The notes beneath the pieces are model-generated. The model was not told where the DNA came from and searched no databases. It saw only the letters and a list, made by a program, of their open reading frames with translations. This document shows positions 1 through 5,959 of a stretch of DNA of 5,959 bases, in pieces (the stretch's first letter is position 1; the number at the start of each line of letters is the position of its first letter). Location of the stretch: NCBI GenBank assembly GCA_036377075.1, contig DASUZB010000097.1:1-5959 (forward strand), written 5' to 3'. The position numbers and the translations under genes are program-made. Origin of the DNA: DASUZB01 sp036377075 (GTDB lineage Bacteria; Actinomycetota; CALGFH01).

Positions 1-421
1 TCTGCGTGACCGTGTGCCGGCTCACGCCGAGCCGCGCGGCGATCTCGTCCGGCCGCATGCCACCCGCGTTGTAGATGAGCGCGAGATCCTCCTGCGCCCT
101 GGTCCAGGAGCGTCGCCGTGGTTGCCGGGCGGGTGTCCGGCGGGCGGGCCTGGTGCCGGCCGAAGGTGCCCGGGCGCCCTCGCGCAGGGGCCCGTCCGTG
201 ACCGATGAGGATTTCCTCTGGTCCTGATATCTGCCGGCGGCCAGGTCCTCCTTGGCCCGCTCATCCAACACGAGGTATTGGTCGGCGGCCTTGTTCACGC
301 CGACCGCCGCGATCGTCAATGGCCGGGCGTTCTCCTCCCGGCATTCGCGCGTTGTGCAGTAGTCATATTTCTCGGCCCGTTCGGGATGCAACTCGCTCCC
401 GCAGGTGACACATTGAGCCAT
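1..421 (-). CDS. Partial small zinc-ribbon / helix-turn-helix protein (3' end beyond window)
   Basis: Reading the minus strand from the ATG at 421-419 gives 140 codons without a stop, running off the left edge. Residues 1-35 hold four cysteines (C4, C7, C22, C27) in a CxxC-x14-CxxxxC layout, starting MAQCVTCGSELHPERAEKYD; this looks like a small zinc-binding ribbon. Residues 36-65 are a conserved-looking segment (TIAAVGVNKAADQYLVLDE). Residues 68-105 are a Pro/Arg/Ser-rich linker. Residues 106-140 begin WTRAQEDLALIY and continue into a helix-turn-helix, GMRPDEIAARLGVSRHTVTQ, which resembles Myb/SANT or sigma-region-4 DNA-binding helices. The start is supported by AAGGA five bases upstream. 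The segmented protein logic makes a shadow frame unlikely. It is probably a small DNA- or RNA-binding regulator; the exact family and target are not recognised. It contains more A/T-ending codons (gct, caa, tgt, aaa, tat, aca, aga) than the other genes here. The helix-turn-helix reaches the edge, so probably little is missing. Confidence 0.8.
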   Translation of the reverse strand, partial: MAQCVTCGSELHPERAEKYDYCTTRECREENARPLTIAAVGVNKAADQYLVLDERAKEDLAAGRYQDQRKSSSVTDGPLREGARAPSAGTRPARRTPARQPRRRSWTRAQEDLALIYNAGGMRPDEIAARLGVSRHTVTQ

Positions 422-426
422 CGTCG

Positions 427-431
427 TCCTT
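427..431 (-). promoter_or_regulatory. Ribosome binding site of the zinc-ribbon/HTH gene
   Basis: The minus strand reads AAGGA followed by CGACG and then ATG at 421-419. The five-base spacing is good. This fixes the start of the left-edge gene and supports its being translated. Confidence 0.65.
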
Positions 432-443
432 GTCCGCGGAACT

Positions 444-469
444 GGAATACCGAAGTTTCAACGCATTCC
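444..469. repeat. Short inverted repeat GGAAT-N16-ATTCC
   Basis: GGAAT at 444-448 is matched by ATTCC at 465-469 with 16 bases between, in the A/T-richer part of the divergent region and just upstream of the minus-strand gene's ribosome binding site. Half-sites spaced about two helical turns apart would suit a dimeric regulator, but five-base arms can easily occur by chance. Confidence 0.2.
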
Positions 470-603
470 GGCCGATTGCTGTTCCGCCCGACGACGGCGT
501 CCGTAGGAGGGTCGCCGGCGAGATCTTGGGGTCCGTGGCGGTACGGCATCAGGGCATCGTCCGATCCCGGGGCGGCTGCCGCGCCGTAGGGTGCTGGCAG
601 GGA

Positions 604-620
604 GCGGTCTGTCGGACCGC
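604..620 (+). repeat. Perfect 6-bp inverted repeat / hairpin in the lipoprotein leader
   Basis: GCGGTC (604-609) and GACCGC (615-620) are perfect reverse complements around the five-base centre TGTCG. The element ends seven bases before the ribosome binding site at 628-633. It could be an operator for a dimeric repressor or an RNA hairpin in the 5' leader that affects translation. The match is seen directly; either role is inference. Confidence 0.35.
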
Positions 621-627
621 CGTCTCT

Positions 628-633
628 GAGGAG
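628..633 (+). promoter_or_regulatory. Ribosome binding site of the lipoprotein gene
   Basis: GAGGAG lies six bases before the GTG at 640. It decides the start: neither the much longer in-frame extension from TTG 430 nor the GTG at 661 has an equally good site. Confidence 0.7.
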
Positions 634-639
634 CGCGAC

Positions 640-1188
640 GTGCACACAACCAGGAAGATCGTGACGGACGAGAAGCCAACCGCGAGCGTCCGCCGCCGCC
701 GACGCCTCGGGTGGTCCATCGGGCTGGCGGCACTTGCCCTCGTCGCCGCCGCCTGCTCGGGCGGCGGCTCGTCCTCCGGTGCCGGCTTGTACGGCGCCGG
801 CCCGGCTACATCGAGCGGCGCCTCGATGGCCACGGTCGTCGACCTCCGCGGCTCCAACCTGGGGCAGATCCTGGTCGACGGGCAGGGACGGACGCTGTAC
901 CTGTTCGAGGCCGACACGGCCGGGAAGTCCAACTGTCATGGCGCATGCACCAGCGCCTGGCCGCCGTACCTGAGCAGCGGCACCCCCAAGGCCGGGCCTG
1001 GCGTGACCACCGGCCAGCTCGGGACCATCCCCGGCGACGGCGGCGCCCAGGCGACCTATCACGGTCACCCCCTCTACTACTACGCCGGCGACAGCGAGCC
1101 TGGCGACACCACCGGGCAGGGGCTGAACCAGTTCGGAGCCAGGTGGTACGTGGTCGCCCCGAGTGGCGACAGGATCGCCACCGGCTGA
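640..1188 (+). CDS. Secreted lipoprotein with paired Yx(FWY)xxD motifs (COG4315 / PF03640 type)
   Basis: The protein is 182 residues long, GTG start. After a basic stretch (RRRRR, 18-22) comes a hydrophobic signal segment (about 23-38) ending in LVAAAC, with C39 the likely lipidated cysteine, then a Gly/Ser-rich tether. This points to export and anchoring on the outer face of the membrane. The mature domain has two related units: LYLFEAD (86-92) followed by NCHGACTSAWPP (98-109), and HGHPLYYYAGD (141-151) followed by NQFGARWYVVAPSG (163-176). YLFEAD and YYYAGD match the family's Yx(FWY)xxD signature, and C99/C103 with WPP are also typical. The family is known as a predicted lipoprotein or 'secreted repeat' with no firmly established biochemical role. 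No operon partner is visible: the upstream gene diverges and the downstream gene converges. GTG 661 is a less likely alternative start. Family assignment is confident; function is open. Confidence 0.88.
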   Translation: MHTTRKIVTDEKPTASVRRRRRLGWSIGLAALALVAAACSGGGSSSGAGLYGAGPATSSGASMATVVDLRGSNLGQILVDGQGRTLYLFEADTAGKSNCHGACTSAWPPYLSSGTPKAGPGVTTGQLGTIPGDGGAQATYHGHPLYYYAGDSEPGDTTGQGLNQFGARWYVVAPSGDRIATG

Positions 1189-1190
1189 CG

Positions 1191-1257
1191 AGCCGGCGCA
1201 TCCAGGAACAAGAGGGCGTGAACGCATGACGCCGGCCCCGTGGATGTGCCGCCGGCT
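1191..1257. terminator. Possible bidirectional terminator between convergent genes
   Basis: In the 94-bp gap between the stop codons of the convergent genes, 1191-1203 pairs with 1242-1257: AGCCGGC with GCCGGCT (7 bp) and GCATCC with GGATGT (6 bp with one G-U), separated by a 3-base bulge. Inside lies a second hairpin, GGCGT (1215-1219) with ACGCC (1229-1233). The place and structure suit termination from both sides. There is no T-run on either side, so it is not a classic intrinsic terminator, and GC-rich DNA folds readily. Confidence 0.35.
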
Positions 1258-1282
1258 CCCCTCGCTGGCCGGTTGCTTCCTC

Positions 1283-4200
1283 CTACCCTGAACCGGGCCG
1301 CGGCTTCACGATGCCGAGCCGGTGGGCGACGGTGGCCGCCTCCACCCGGTTGCGGACGCCGAGCTTGCCGAGGATGTTGCTGACGTGGACGGTGGCCGTC
1401 TTGGGGCTGATGAACAGCTTCTCGGCGATCTGGGCGTTCGTCTGCCCGACCGCGACCAGCTCCAGCACCTCCTGCTCGCGGGCGGTCAGGCCGAGGGCGT
1501 CGAGCGGCGACGGCGGCTCGGGTGCGGCGGTGGTCGCGGCATCGGGCTCCAGGTTGAGGCGGCCGCGGCGGGCCAGGGCCTCGATCTCGGCCCGCAACGG
1601 GACCGCGCCGAGCTCGTCCACCGTGCGGTGCGCGGCGCGGAGCGACGGTTCGACCCGCTCGCGGCCCCGGCCACCGAGCAGCAGCGCCTCGGCCTCGCGC
1701 AGGCGGGCGTAGGCGGACGGGTAGGGCTCGCCGAGCCGCTCCCAGGCGGTGGCGGCCGCCGCCCACAGGTCAGGGTCGCTCGCCCCCTTCAGCCGGGCCA
1801 GCTCGGCCTGGCCGAGCGCGGCCTGCGCCTCGGTCCGGGGTGTCGGCACCGTGCCGTCGGCGCCCTCGGGCGACAGCCGCCTGCGCAGCCCGTCGGCCAG
1901 CGTGCTCCCGGCCCGTCGGCTCTCGTGGGCCTCGGCGTCGTCGCGGCGGGCGCGGGCCCGCTCGGCCCGGTCGGCGGCCGCGCGCAACCCCAGGGCGTAC
2001 AGCGGAGCGGCCGAGTTGAGGTCGGCGACGGCGACCCGCAGCCCCTCGGCCACGGCGGCGTCGGCGTCGTCCAGGCGGCCCTCGAGCAGGGCCAGCTCGG
2101 CCGTCGCGACGAACAGCGGGGTGGCGAACCAGGGCTGGGTGACGGTCTGCGCATAGGCGTCGCGGGCCACCGCCAGGTGCTCGGCGGCCGCCGCGTCCCG
2201 GCCCCGGGCGAGGTCGAGCTGGCCGCGGGCCGAGTGGATGTAGACCCGGGTGGCCGCCAGCTCGGGGGCCACACGACCGGCGGCGCGGTCCAGCAGCGCC
2301 TCGGCCTCGTCCCAGCGACCGAGCGCGAACAGCGCCCGGGCGGCGGTCGCGGCCTGGAACGGGCTGTGCCAGCGGCCGAGCCCCTGGCTGGCCGCCACCT
2401 CGGCGCCCTCCAGGGCGACCTTGGTCGCCGCCTCCAGCTCCCCGAACGCCTCTAGCAGGCCCGACAGGGTGGCGAAGGTGCGGGCGACCTCGTCGACCCT
2501 GCCGACCGCCTCGGCGATCCGGCGGGCCTCGCGGAGCTGCCCGACGCCCGCCTCCAGGTCGCCCAGGAAGGCCAGGTCCACCCCGAGGGCCCGGCGGGCG
2601 TCACCCTCCACGGCCAGGGCGCCGATCTGGCCGGCGATGGCGATCGCCTCCTCGCACAGCCTCCGCGACTCGCGGTGACGGCCTTGGCCGCTCAGGGCCT
2701 CGCCGAAGGCGGCCAGGACCTGGGCACGCTCGGCCCGCGGCGGGCTGGCCGGCACCAGGCGGACAGCCGCCTCGTACTCGGCGAAGGCGCCCTCGCCGCC
2801 GGTCGCGTGCAGGTAGCCGCCGAGCCGCACGTGCAGCAGCCCGGACCGCACCGGATCGGCGCCCGCGTCCACGTCGGCGAGCGCCGCCCGGGTCATGGTG
2901 ATGGCCCGGTTCGGGTCGCCCGCCCGGTAGGCCGACTCGGCGGCGTGCTGCAGCACCGCGGCACGGTCCAGGCCGAGGTGCTCGCCGGCGCCGGCCACCT
3001 GGTCCCACAGCTCGAGGGCCAGCTCGAAATGGCGCTGGGCGTCGGCGAACCCGTAGGCCGCCTCGGACTGCAGGCCCGCCTCGACGGCGGCGGGCAGCGC
3101 CCGAGCCGGGTCGTGGGCCCTGACCCAGTGGTAGGCGAGCCGGGCCGGGGCGGCGACCCGGTTGGGCTCGGCCATGTCGGCCCGTTCGGTGAGCACGCGG
3201 GCGAAGGCGGCGTGCAGGCGGGCCCGCTCGCCGGGCAGCAGCTCGGCGTACAGCGCCTCCTGGGTCAGGGCGTGGCGGAACGCGTAGGTCTCGGTGGTGG
3301 GGTCGGGGACGAGCACCTGGTGGGCGACGGCGGCCCGCAGCGCGGAGAGGAGCGCTGCCTCGGGCAGGTCGCTGACGGCGGCGAGCAGCTCGTGCTCCAC
3401 GCGGCCGCTGGCCGCGGCCACGATCCGCAGGGTCGCCTGCGCCTCGTCGGGGAGCACCTGGACGCGGCTCAGCAGCACGTTCTGGAGGCGCGGGGGCAGG
3501 CCGCGCCCGTTGGCGTCGCCCTGGGTGGTGGCGAGCAGCTCCTCGGCGAAGAACGCGTTGCCCTCCGAGCGGCGGTAGATCCTGTCGACGAGCTCGTCGT
3601 CGGGGCGTTTCCCGAGAATGCCGGCCACCAGGTCGGCGACGTCGACACGGTCGAAGCGGCCCACCTCGAGCCGGTCGGCGCGGCCGCTGCGGTCCAGCTC
3701 GGCCAGGAACGGGCCGAGGGGATGGCGTCGGTGCAGCTCGTCGGTGCGGTAGGTCAGCACCAGGAGCAGCCCTGCCCGCAGGTTGCGGACGAGGAAGGCG
3801 AGCAGGTCCAGGGTGGAGCGGTCGGCCCAGTGCAGGTCCTCCACCACCAGCACGGTCGGCGACCGGTCGGCGAGGCGCTCCAGCAGGGCGAGGAACGCCT
3901 CGAACAGCCGGGCCTGCGCCCAGGAGCCGACGGCGAGCCCGGCCGGGGCCGGTTCCTCACCCTGCCCGAGCTCGGGCAGCAGGCGGGCCAGCAGCGACCG
4001 CCCGGGCCCGACCAACTCGTCCAGCGCCGCCGGCTCCAGCCCCCGGCCCAGCCCGCGGAGCGCCTGGGCCACGGGTGCATAGGGCAGCGACGTCTCGCCG
4101 AGCTCGATGCAGCCACCCAGCAGCACCTGCCCGCCGCCGTCATGGACCTGACCGGCGAACCGGCTGACCAGGCGGGTCTTGCCGACGCCGGCCTCGCCGC

Positions 4201-4312
4201 CGACGCACAGGGTCAGCAGCTCGCCGTCGCGGGCGTACGAGAACGCCGCCTCGAGACGGCCCAGCTCAGCCGTGCGACCGACGAAGCGCGAGCTCCCGAC
4301 GGTCCCGCCCAT
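1283..4312 (-). CDS. Large ATP-binding LuxR-family transcriptional regulator (LAL / MalT-like)
   Basis: The protein is 1009 residues, usual for LAL regulators. An N-terminal signal-transduction ATPase has FVGRTAEL (10-17), Walker A GGEAGVGKT (38-46) and Walker B VLVVEDLHWAD (154-164), then TYRTDELHRRHPLGPFLAEL (188-207) and RSEGNAFFAEELL (249-260), all typical of the family. A winged-helix-like part follows (about 275-375). From about 385 to 915 is an alanine-rich helical region that looks like degenerate TPR repeats and is the likely sensor or partner-binding part. A Pro/Ala linker (920-941) leads to the LuxR HTH (942-1000), including LTAREQEVLELVAVGQTN and ISPKTATVHVSNILGKLGV. There is no receiver domain. 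Family knowledge suggests an ATP- and ligand-dependent activator. It lies 46 bp behind the exporter permease and is probably co-transcribed with it. The start was set at ATG 4312 because the ATPase begins about ten residues later, as in relatives; no good ribosome binding site precedes it. GTG 4354 is an alternative, adding 14 residues. Confidence 0.92.
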   Translation of the reverse strand: MGGTVGSSRFVGRTAELGRLEAAFSYARDGELLTLCVGGEAGVGKTRLVSRFAGQVHDGGGQVLLGGCIELGETSLPYAPVAQALRGLGRGLEPAALDELVGPGRSLLARLLPELGQGEEPAPAGLAVGSWAQARLFEAFLALLERLADRSPTVLVVEDLHWADRSTLDLLAFLVRNLRAGLLLVLTYRTDELHRRHPLGPFLAELDRSGRADRLEVGRFDRVDVADLVAGILGKRPDDELVDRIYRRSEGNAFFAEELLATTQGDANGRGLPPRLQNVLLSRVQVLPDEAQATLRIVAAASGRVEHELLAAVSDLPEAALLSALRAAVAHQVLVPDPTTETYAFRHALTQEALYAELLPGERARLHAAFARVLTERADMAEPNRVAAPARLAYHWVRAHDPARALPAAVEAGLQSEAAYGFADAQRHFELALELWDQVAGAGEHLGLDRAAVLQHAAESAYRAGDPNRAITMTRAALADVDAGADPVRSGLLHVRLGGYLHATGGEGAFAEYEAAVRLVPASPPRAERAQVLAAFGEALSGQGRHRESRRLCEEAIAIAGQIGALAVEGDARRALGVDLAFLGDLEAGVGQLREARRIAEAVGRVDEVARTFATLSGLLEAFGELEAATKVALEGAEVAASQGLGRWHSPFQAATAARALFALGRWDEAEALLDRAAGRVAPELAATRVYIHSARGQLDLARGRDAAAAEHLAVARDAYAQTVTQPWFATPLFVATAELALLEGRLDDADAAVAEGLRVAVADLNSAAPLYALGLRAAADRAERARARRDDAEAHESRRAGSTLADGLRRRLSPEGADGTVPTPRTEAQAALGQAELARLKGASDPDLWAAAATAWERLGEPYPSAYARLREAEALLLGGRGRERVEPSLRAAHRTVDELGAVPLRAEIEALARRGRLNLEPDAATTAAPEPPSPLDALGLTAREQEVLELVAVGQTNAQIAEKLFISPKTATVHVSNILGKLGVRNRVEAATVAHRLGIVKPRPGSG

Positions 4313-4358
4313 GACGAAGAGTATGCGCTCCGCCCCCGCCGACGGGAACCGCACGCCG

Positions 4359-5189
4359 TCAGACGTCGCGGCGGCGCAGCAGCCAGGCGGCAAGCCCCAG
4401 GGTGATCGCCGTGTACAGGCAGAACAGGGCGAAGCCGGCCCAGGGCGCGAGCGACGCCGGGTCGGGCCGCACGTTGGTGACCGCGGCGCCGGCCGGTGTG
4501 GGCAGGTACCTGACGATCGTGTCGGACACGGTCGCCGGCAGGAAGCCGACCACGATCTGGAGCCCGAACAGCAACCCGAACAGCGAGGCGATCGCCCCGG
4601 CGGTGTTGCGCAGCAGGGCGCCCAGGCCCAACCCGAGCAGCCCGACGGCGGTCAGGTACAGGGCGCTGCCGAGCACCGCCCGCGCCACCCCGGGTTCGTG
4701 CAGGGAGGTGCCGAGCCGCTCCCTGGACAGGACCGACTGGCTGACCAGGAACGTCGCGAAGGTCGCGGGCACGAACAGCACGGGCGCGGTCAGCACGAAC
4801 ACGGCGGCCTTGCCCCACAGCACCGGCAGCCGCCGCGGGACCGCGACCATGCTCGTCCGGATCATGCCGCTGGCGTACTCGCCGGTGATCAGGAGCACGC
4901 CGAGCACCCCGACCGCCACCTGGGCCAGCTGGGCGCCGGCGAGGCTGATGGCGGTGGGGTCGAAGCTGGCCACCTCCGCGGACGAGTGCGGCGGCCTGGT
5001 CACCCTGACCAGGGAGTACAGCACGCCGAACCCGACGATGAGCGCGGCCGCGGTCAGCAGCGACCAGGCGGCCGACGGCTGAGACCGGAGCTTGGTCCAT
5101 TCCGAGCGGACCACCCGGGCCTGGGTGACCCGCTGGCCGGTGGGAAGGGAGGTCGAGGCCTGGTCGGCCGGCTGGATCAGGGCGGTCAT
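4359..5189 (-). CDS. ABC-2 type exporter permease subunit
   Basis: The protein is 276 residues with a cytoplasmic N-terminus containing VRSEWTKLRSQPSA (27-40), the amphipathic entry segment typical of actinobacterial ABC-2 permeases. Six hydrophobic segments can be seen at about 41-62, 83-101, 128-151, 171-192, 196-217 and 248-270, followed by a basic tail (LRRRDV). Between segments two and three, GEYASGMIRTSMVAVPRR (103-120) is the family's conserved loop, probably the contact with the ATPase. The role is the membrane channel of an ATP-driven exporter; the substrate is unknown, and related systems export peptides, antibiotics or lipids. Its ATG overlaps the stop of the ATPase gene by four bases (ATGA), a sign of translational coupling and of a two-subunit transporter. 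The start is also supported by GGAG seven bases upstream. The regulator gene follows 46 bp downstream on the same strand. Confidence 0.9.
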   Translation of the reverse strand: MTALIQPADQASTSLPTGQRVTQARVVRSEWTKLRSQPSAAWSLLTAAALIVGFGVLYSLVRVTRPPHSSAEVASFDPTAISLAGAQLAQVAVGVLGVLLITGEYASGMIRTSMVAVPRRLPVLWGKAAVFVLTAPVLFVPATFATFLVSQSVLSRERLGTSLHEPGVARAVLGSALYLTAVGLLGLGLGALLRNTAGAIASLFGLLFGLQIVVGFLPATVSDTIVRYLPTPAGAAVTNVRPDPASLAPWAGFALFCLYTAITLGLAAWLLRRRDV

Positions 5190-5959
5190 CGGTCTGCTCC
5201 GGTGGTCGTGGGGGCGCGGAACTCGACCGCGTCCCTGGTCAGGTCCATGAAGGCGTCCTCAAGGGAGGCCTGCTGGGCGGTCAGCTCCAGCAGCGTGATC
5301 CCGGCCGCCCCGGCGACCCGGCCGACCTGGTCGGTACTCAGCCCGGACACCACCAGGACGCCGTCCCCGTCCGGCGAGACGGCCACCTCCCGGGAGCGGA
5401 GCCGGCCCGCCAGCGCGTCAGGGTCGGTGCTGCGCACCCGCACCACGCTGGGTGCGGCGCCGGCGATGAACTCGTCGGTGGCGGTGTCGGCGATCAGCCG
5501 CCCCCGGCCGATGACGATCAGGCGCTGGGCGGTCACGGCCATCTCGCTCATCAGATGCGAGGAGACGAACACCGTCCGCCCTTCGGCGGCCAGGTCGGCC
5601 AGCAGCGACCGGACCCAGCGGATGCCCTCGGTGTCGAGGCCGTTGACCGGCTCGTCGAGGATCACCGTGCGGGGGTCGCCGAGCAGGGCGGCCGCGATGC
5701 CCAGACGCTGACCCATGCCGAGCGAGAAGCGACCGGCCCGCCGGCGCACCACCTCGCCCAGCCCCACCTGCTCGACCACCCCGTCCACCCGGGAGCGGGC
5801 GATGCCGTTGGTCTGGGCCAGGGCCAGCAGGTGGTGGTAGGCGCTGCGGCCGGGGTGGACCGAGCGGGCGTCCAGCAGGGCGCCCACCTCGCGCAGGGGC
5901 GCGGCGTGCTGGCGGTAGGGCCGGCCGTTGACGGTCACCGACCCGCCGGTGGGGGCGTC
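5186..5959 (-). CDS. ABC exporter ATP-binding subunit, BcrA-like (5' end beyond window)
   Basis: The reading frame is open to the right edge and gives 257 residues. The visible part starts DAPTGGSVTVNGRPY, which in this family lies a few dozen residues after Walker A, so the true start and Walker A lie outside the window; the GTG at 5938 is internal. Seen here, numbered within the fragment, are the ABC signature FSLGMGQR (78-85), Walker B TVILDEP (98-104) with D-loop NGLD (106-109), and the switch histidine in SSHLMSE (H135). The SLGMGQR form of the LSGGQ motif is usual in the BcrA / lantibiotic self-protection group. A C-terminal domain (about 165-257) ends with SLEDAFMDLT, typical of this group. 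The protein should hydrolyse ATP to power the downstream permease. All visible catalytic motifs are intact. The gene opens, or lies early in, the exporter-regulator operon; its promoter is not in the window. Confidence 0.92.
   Translation of the reverse strand, partial: DAPTGGSVTVNGRPYRQHAAPLREVGALLDARSVHPGRSAYHHLLALAQTNGIARSRVDGVVEQVGLGEVVRRRAGRFSLGMGQRLGIAAALLGDPRTVILDEPVNGLDTEGIRWVRSLLADLAAEGRTVFVSSHLMSEMAVTAQRLIVIGRGRLIADTATDEFIAGAAPSVVRVRSTDPDALAGRLRSREVAVSPDGDGVLVVSGLSTDQVGRVAGAAGITLLELTAQQASLEDAFMDLTRDAVEFRAPTTTGADR
5197..5200 (-). promoter_or_regulatory. Ribosome binding site of the permease gene, inside the ATPase gene
   Basis: The minus strand reads GGAG seven bases before the ATG at 5189. 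The site lies within the last codons of the ATPase gene and, with the ATGA overlap, explains how the permease is translated in step with it. Confidence 0.55.

Larger units (their letters stand above)
422..639. promoter_or_regulatory. Divergent intergenic control region
   Basis: This 218-bp gap separates two genes that point away from each other, so it should hold both promoters. The stretch at about 420-480 is visibly richer in A/T than the rest of the window, as expected of promoter DNA. I could not find a convincing -35/-10 pair on either strand: TTGAAA (minus strand, 461-456) and TTGGGG (plus, 526-531) lack a good partner at 16-18 bp. The region is open in the lipoprotein's frame back to a TTG at 430, but the codons there do not look like protein sequence. 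Confidence 0.5.

Noticed and set aside
22..264. An 80-codon minus-strand open frame near the left edge
   Set aside because: It lies in another frame of the zinc-ribbon/HTH gene and gives a Pro/Arg/Gly-rich shadow.
430..639. Extension of the lipoprotein upstream to a TTG at 430
   Set aside because: It would put 70 non-descript residues before a clear signal peptide. GTG 640 has GAGGAG at ideal spacing and gives a normal lipoprotein signal sequence.
899..951. The C-x3-C pair of the lipoprotein as a haem-binding site
   Set aside because: The sequence is NCHGACTSAW, not CxxCH, so a c-type haem attachment cannot be claimed. The cysteines are usual for the family.
316..1227. A 303-codon open frame on the minus strand, opposite the lipoprotein and overlapping the zinc-ribbon gene
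   Set aside because: It conflicts with two better-supported genes, each with a ribosome binding site and clear motifs, and has no recognisable features itself.
1322..2455. A 377-codon open frame on the plus strand, opposite the HTH end of the regulator
   Set aside because: It is a compositional shadow rich in Gly, Arg, Gln and Leu with no domain. The opposite strand encodes a near-consensus LuxR HTH.
2675..4405. A 576-codon open frame on the plus strand, opposite the regulator
   Set aside because: The translation is a Gly/Gln/Val/Arg-rich string with no domain. It is an expected shadow of a GC-rich gene whose minus-strand product is an unmistakable LAL regulator.
4179..5711. A 510-codon open frame on the plus strand, opposite the exporter genes
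   Set aside because: It has low-complexity composition, no recognisable motif, and crosses three real minus-strand genes.

Overview
The window is very GC-rich. In the genes on the right nearly every codon ends in G or C, which suggests a high-GC actinobacterium, probably an uncultured soil or environmental lineage. No species can be named from the sequence. There are five protein genes, two of them cut by the window edges. I see no RNA gene, insertion sequence, CRISPR array or phage gene.

Left side (1-1188): two divergently transcribed genes share a 218-bp control region. On the minus strand, starting at 421 and running off the left edge, is a small protein with an N-terminal four-cysteine zinc-ribbon-like motif and a C-terminal helix-turn-helix. 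It has no stop codon inside the window, so a simple ORF search misses it. On the plus strand (640-1188) is a secreted lipoprotein of the COG4315 / PF03640 type ('conserved Yx(FWY)xxD motif'), with two copies of the motif and a lipobox cysteine.

Middle (1189-1282): a short gap between convergent genes can fold into a GC-rich stem with a nested hairpin. It may act as a two-way terminator, although no T-tract is visible.

Right side (1283-5959, all minus strand): an apparent three-gene operon, read right to left. It begins with the ATP-binding subunit of an ABC-2 type exporter, which enters from the right edge and lacks its Walker A end in this window. Next comes its six-helix permease, joined to it by a 4-bp ATGA overlap. 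After a 46-bp gap comes a 1009-residue LuxR-family regulator of the LAL/MalT-like type, with an AAA+/NACHT-like ATPase, a helical-repeat middle and a C-terminal LuxR HTH. The likely reading is an efflux, self-protection or envelope-stress exporter made together with a large signal-sensing activator that may control it. Substrate and inducer cannot be read from the sequence.

The most noteworthy points are the overlooked zinc-ribbon/HTH protein at the left edge, the tight coupling of a LAL regulator to a BcrA-like exporter, and a perfect 6-bp hairpin just upstream of the lipoprotein's ribosome binding site. I did not find convincing evidence of a wholly new multi-gene system.
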